A stretch of 8,185 nucleotides of DNA, taken from the NCBI GenBank assembly GCA_030426875.1, contig JAUHXI010000058.1, positions 1 through 8,185 on the forward strand. The letters run 5' to 3'. Numbering within the stretch: position 1 is the stretch's first letter; every line of letters starts with the position of its first letter. This DNA is from a bacterium. GTDB taxonomy: Bacteria > Patescibacteriota > Gracilibacteria > UM-FILTER-43-11. Under the pieces are notes generated by a model. The model saw only the letters and a list, made by a program, of their open reading frames with translations. It made no database searches and was not told where the DNA came from. Below, piece by piece: positions 5,923 through 8,185 of this stretch. A program made the position numbers and the translations under genes.

Positions 5923-6550
5923 GTTTTTTAGCTTTGAGTTGTTTGAATTCAGTGGCTTTGTTGAAGGCTGCAATTACATGGTCTCGTAAATAGAGGCCAA
6001 GGACTTTGAAGAGCGTTTCTTTGAGGTCGTAAAGTCCTTCTTTAAAAATGTAGCCACGTACACCTGAGAGTAATTCGGATTCGTTTTCTTCAAGTTCTTG
6101 GGTGAATTGAATGCTGTATTCTTCGCAAAAATAGAAGAAGGCATCGTCTTCTTTTTTGCTTTTTAGTCTTTCTTTGAGGGGTTTGATAAAATGTTCTTTA
6201 TTGTTCTCAAATACAGCTTTAAAACCACTTTCTTCAATAAAATTGATACCTCTTTTGGTGAGTTGCGGGGGTGAATTTGAGTTGTAGTAAGTGTCGAAAT
6301 TTTGTAAATGATTTGGGATGATTTTCCATTCTGTTAAATAGCCGCTCAAATCTCGAATGCAGTCTCTGGCAGATTTTAGACCCCTTTCTATGGAATTGAC
6401 TTTGCTAATTGTTACCTCTAGTGAGATATCAATTTTATTCAATTTGCTTTCGATGTTGTCGATTTTGTTTTTGTACGCAAAAATATAATAGGCGATGGCG
6501 CCGATCCAGATGAGAATTTGACCGATGGCTAGGGTGTCGGAAAGGTCCAT
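5906..6550 (-). CDS. Membrane-anchored coiled-coil protein with C-terminal LTxxG...YLRD domain, unknown function
   Basis: About 214 residues from the chosen ATG 6550 (MDLSDTLAIGQ). One N-terminal membrane helix (IGQILIWIGAIAYYIFAYK, about residues 9-27) is followed by a heptad-like helical stretch (KIDNIESKLNKIDISLEVTISKVNSIERGL). The C-terminal globular domain begins PQLTKRGINFIEESG and ends VLGLYLRDHVIAAF. This layout (TM, coiled coil, 'LTxxG..xxSG' start and 'YLRD' end) recurs in uncharacterised bacterial proteins, as far as I recall; no function is known to me. The topology suggests the C-terminal domain is cytoplasmic. The longer frame to TTG 6613 is unlikely because a promoter with its -10 at 6585-6590 overlaps it. 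Followed immediately by tsaC. Confidence 0.8.
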   Translation of the reverse strand: MDLSDTLAIGQILIWIGAIAYYIFAYKNKIDNIESKLNKIDISLEVTISKVNSIERGLKSARDCIRDLSGYLTEWKIIPNHLQNFDTYYNSNSPPQLTKRGINFIEESGFKAVFENNKEHFIKPLKERLKSKKEDDAFFYFCEEYSIQFTQELEENESELLSGVRGYIFKEGLYDLKETLFKVLGLYLRDHVIAAFNKATEFKQLKAKKRETNQ

Positions 6551-6584
6551 TAAATGCAGTTTTAAGCGGGTCATTTGAAGCTTA

Positions 6585-6613
6585 ATCATAGCCGAAAAAC
6601 CGCTAGAAATCAA
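6585..6613 (-). promoter_or_regulatory. Sigma70-type promoter for the coiled-coil protein/tsaC cluster
   Basis: Minus strand: TTGATT (6613-6608), 17-bp spacer, TATGAT (6590-6585). Predicted start near 6578, giving a leader of about 28 nt before ATG 6550. An imperfect inverted repeat covers the -35 box. Confidence 0.6.
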
Positions 6614-6620
6614 GCGATTT
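6597..6620. repeat. Inverted repeat over the -35 box, possible operator
   Basis: Plus strand AAACCGCT (6597-6604), 8-bp gap, AGCGATTT (6613-6620); 7 of 8 positions pair. It overlaps the -35 hexamer and part of the spacer of the promoter reading leftwards, as a repressor site would. This is inference only. Confidence 0.3.
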
Positions 6621-6745
6621 GGGTTGACCAGTTTTAAAATTTGTTTGGATGAGCTGGGGTGGGAAGAGCGAGTTGAAAATGATTATTTAAGCTCAAGAAA
6701 ACCTGCTGAGCCAGATTTTAAACTCACCACAATTCAGGAATTAAT

Positions 6746-6788
6746 TGATCTTTAATTAAATCTATTAGCTTCTCAAGATCATTTTTTT
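6746..6788 (+). terminator. Hairpin plus T7 after the plus-strand fragment
   Basis: TGATCTT (6746-6752) pairs exactly with AAGATCA (6775-6781), and seven T's follow (6782-6788). The loop is long (22 nt) and could fold a small inner TAAT/ATTA stem. The T-run overlaps the TAA of the opposing gene (6789-6787). AT-rich and not very stable. Confidence 0.4.
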
Positions 6789-7245
6789 AACCTGCTTTAG
6801 TCACCCTTGGGCCTTTGAGCAACGTTGATATTGTAAGTGGATTATTGCTTTTGCTTTCCAGAGCTCCTCTTGCGATGTTGGCAAAATGATTAACCTGAAA
6901 ATCAATTCTATCATTATGTGCAGAATGAAGACTTTTAAGATCGTCTTTTATGCTTCCTAGAAGCTCTACAAGTAATTGAGCACGTTCCCTTAGTTTAGAC
7001 CAATATTCTGACACATCTTGTTTTGTGAGACCATCTTTGCGAATGCAGGCACTAGCCTCTTGTTTTAAGGTCTCAAAATTTTTAACTATTTCTTGTAATG
7101 TATTAAGAATTAGCACCAGGGCAACTCTTTGGCTTTCTGCCGATTCATTTGTTTTGCCTACTTGAGAAACCTTACTGCGAACGCCCCCTGACAGTGCTGC
7201 ATTGCTTAAGACTGGCTCGCTAGCACCTTCATGAGCGCTTGCCAC
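6787..7245 (-). CDS. Helical soluble protein, function unknown, strong promoter
   Basis: From GTG 7245 the product is 152 residues, hydrophilic, with no internal Met, no signal peptide and no membrane span. A low-complexity Ala/Ser/Gly-rich N-terminus is followed by predicted long helices (RVALVLILNTLQEIVKNFET, EYWSKLRERAQLLVELLGS, then DDLKSLHSAHNDR) and a polar tail. No family is recognised. AGAGAG lies 10 nt before the GTG but falls in a small hairpin (CTCTC AAA GAGAG, 7268-7256). The frame is open and protein-like further up (ILSLKESAIKV) to a TGA at 7281-7279. An ATG at 7286 would join it if the A5 run on the coding strand (T's 7275-7279) had one more A, starting MDEKILSLKESAIKVASAHE. 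Such a start would sit 26 nt after the predicted transcription start, as for neighbouring genes. Confidence 0.65.
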   Translation of the reverse strand: MASAHEGASEPVLSNAALSGGVRSKVSQVGKTNESAESQRVALVLILNTLQEIVKNFETLKQEASACIRKDGLTKQDVSEYWSKLRERAQLLVELLGSIKDDLKSLHSAHNDRIDFQVNHFANIARGALESKSNNPLTISTLLKGPRVTKAG

Positions 7246-7318
7246 TTTTATAGCACTCTCTTTGAGAGAGAGGATTTTTCATCCATATTTTGAGTTTGTT
7301 GCTATGTTATTTAGTATC

Positions 7319-7347
7319 AGAATATCATTATTAATTAATTTTGTCAA
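7319..7347 (-). promoter_or_regulatory. Near-consensus sigma70 promoter
   Basis: Minus strand: consensus -35 TTGACA (7347-7342), 17-bp very AT-rich spacer, -10 TATTCT (7324-7319). It is the strongest promoter match in the window. Predicted start near 7312, directed at the helical unknown gene. Confidence 0.75.
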
Positions 7348-7511
7348 CCCCACCCACTTGCCCCCCTTCTCATAAAATCGTAAACTCTTCAAGAACCAAC
7401 CCAACGCATTTGCAACCCACCATTCATAACCGTGTCGGTCACATTGAAATCGACGCCTTAAAAAAGGCGGAAAAGCGGGTTTTGTTTCTTTTTTGCTAAT
7501 CAAATTTTTTC
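7348..7511. other. carB upstream region with a stem-loop
   Basis: This 164-bp stretch must hold the carB leader and, if carB is not read from elsewhere, its promoter. I find no good plus-strand promoter or Shine-Dalgarno. A perfect 6-bp stem CGCCTT/AAGGCG (7454-7459, 7464-7469, AAAA loop) is followed about 11 nt later by TTTTGTTTCTTTTTT (7480-7494), a possible attenuator, though the gap is too long for a standard terminator. No PyrR-binding or T-box signature is recognisable. Confidence 0.3.
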
Positions 7512-8185
7512 ATGACCCCAAAAAAAACCAGAGTCAGTAAAATCAAAAAAGTCATCCTCCTAGGATCAGGCGCCTTAAAAATAGGACAAGCCGGAGAATT
7601 TGACTATTCCGGGTCACAGGCCATCAAAGCCTTTAAAGAAGAGGGGATTGAAGTGGTGTTGATCAATCCAAACATCGCCACCAATCAAACCAGCAAAGGA
7701 CTAGCAGACAAAATCTATTTTTTACCCGTGACTCCCTTTTTTGTTGAAAAAATCATCAAAAAAGAAAAGCCCGATGCCATTGCTCTCAGCTTTGGAGGTC
7801 AAACGGCCCTCAATTGTGGCGTGGAATTGTACGAAAAAGGCATCCTTAAAAAGCACAAGGTGGAGGTGATTGGGACACCGGTTAAAGCCATTCAACTCAC
7901 TGAAGACCGGGATTTGTTCAAGAAATCTATTGCCACCATTGGTGTGCATTCTCCCAAAAGTTTCGCCTGCCACAATATTAAAGAAGCAAAAGTAGCTGCC
8001 AAAAAAATTGGTTACCCCCTCATGATTCGAGCTGCGTTTGCTTTGGGAGGATTGGGATCTGGCTTTGCTTACAATGATGAAGAGCTGGAGACCATCCTTA
8101 AAAAAGCCTTTTCTGCTTCACCTCAAGTTTTGGTGGAGGAGAATTTGAAAGGGTGGAAAGAGATTGAATACGAGGTGGTGCGGGA
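7512..8185 (+). CDS. carB: Carbamoyl-phosphate synthase large subunit, N-terminal part (3' truncated by window)
   Basis: Synthesises carbamoyl phosphate from bicarbonate, ATP and glutamine-derived ammonia for pyrimidine and arginine synthesis. The visible 224 residues cover the pre-ATP-grasp domain and the start of the first ATP-grasp domain: ILLGSGALKIGQAGEFDYSG, VLINPNIATNQT, FGGQTALNCGVEL, VIGTPVKAIQLTEDRDLFK, MIRAAFALGGLGSGFAY and VEENLKGWKEIEYEVVR. Several positions follow the animal CPS1/CAD wording rather than E. coli CarB: GQAGEFDYSGSQA, NPNIA, YFLP.TP, TALNCGVEL and ALGGLGSG. ATG 7512 gives a short basic N-terminus and is the natural start. No Shine-Dalgarno precedes it. Identification is secure; the rest lies beyond the window. 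Confidence 0.97.
   Translation, partial: MTPKKTRVSKIKKVILLGSGALKIGQAGEFDYSGSQAIKAFKEEGIEVVLINPNIATNQTSKGLADKIYFLPVTPFFVEKIIKKEKPDAIALSFGGQTALNCGVELYEKGILKKHKVEVIGTPVKAIQLTEDRDLFKKSIATIGVHSPKSFACHNIKEAKVAAKKIGYPLMIRAAFALGGLGSGFAYNDEELETILKKAFSASPQVLVEENLKGWKEIEYEVVR

Larger units (their letters stand above)
6579..6755 (+). pseudogene. Possible gene remnant (C-terminal fragment) on the plus strand
   Basis: A frame open from 6579 to the TAA at 6753-6755 reads like a protein C-terminus: SFKICLDELGWEERVENDYL, then SSRKPAEPDFKLTTIQELIDL. It has balanced charged and hydrophobic residues, no low complexity, and ends just inside a terminator-like hairpin on the same strand. There is no ATG; TTG 6624 and TTG 6645 are the only in-frame starts and have no Shine-Dalgarno. 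The upstream part overlaps the promoter of the neighbouring minus-strand gene. Most likely a decayed or truncated gene, but chance is possible. No family is recognised. Confidence 0.33.

Noticed and set aside
7264..7272. GAGAGAGAG dinucleotide run as a phase-variable repeat
   Set aside because: Only nine bases long; too short to call a contingency repeat on its own.
7279..7503. Minus-strand 74-codon frame from TTG 7503 containing WWVANALGWFLKSLRFYEKGG
   Set aside because: It is Trp-rich and superficially protein-like, but it starts at TTG without an SD, fills the whole carB leader, and its 3' half contains the near-consensus promoter of the next gene. More likely a chance frame, though a repeated genomic sequence cannot be excluded.
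7342..7511. PyrR attenuator or T-box upstream of carB
   Set aside because: No recognisable PyrR-binding loop, T-box sequence or paired terminator/antiterminator could be made; only one simple stem is clear.

Overview
The window is bacterial chromosome from a fairly AT-rich organism. TGA is used as an ordinary stop (the release-factor-like gene and the DUF2809 gene both end in TGA), so the TGA-recoding Gracilibacteria/SR1 lineages do not fit. Gene texture, short intergenic gaps, near-absence of Shine-Dalgarno sequences and several small membrane proteins would suit a Patescibacteria/CPR-type genome such as Peregrinibacteria, but that is an inference from texture, not from a marker gene. Much of the content concerns translation: tgt (queuosine), a codon-independent release-factor-like protein, aspS and tsaC/yrdC (t6A).

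Layout. Positions 1-622 (+) hold the 3' two-thirds or so of tgt. Positions 619-1275 hold a REP-associated tyrosine transposase (RAYT, minus strand) with a palindrome family around and inside it; copies lie at 7-32 (inside tgt), 619-646 (supplying the tgt stop), 894-923 (inside the transposase) and 1250-1275. Positions 1401-1754 (+) encode an MTRFR/ArfB-like release factor. A minus-strand cluster at 4688-1799 reads aspS, then three small membrane-protein genes, the last being DUF2809; a good promoter precedes aspS. A second minus-strand cluster at 6550-4813 reads a membrane-anchored coiled-coil protein, tsaC/yrdC carrying a 7-bp tandem repeat, and a soluble unknown whose 5' end looks frameshifted. 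Positions 6579-6755 (+) hold a possible gene remnant with a terminator-like hairpin. Positions 7245-6787 (minus) encode a helical unknown driven by a near-consensus sigma70 promoter. Positions 7512-8185 (+) are the 5' part of carB, of the animal CPS/CAD-like sequence type.

No defence system, CRISPR array or secondary-metabolite cluster is visible. The most interesting signal is the palindrome family. Three of its four copies overlap coding sequence, and each is read in a different frame: one codes for part of TGT, one for part of the transposase, and one supplies a stop codon. Also worth a second look are two possible single-base A-run frameshifts at gene 5' ends, a heptanucleotide repeat inside tsaC, and an AspRS with the His31/Gly83 signature of non-discriminating enzymes.
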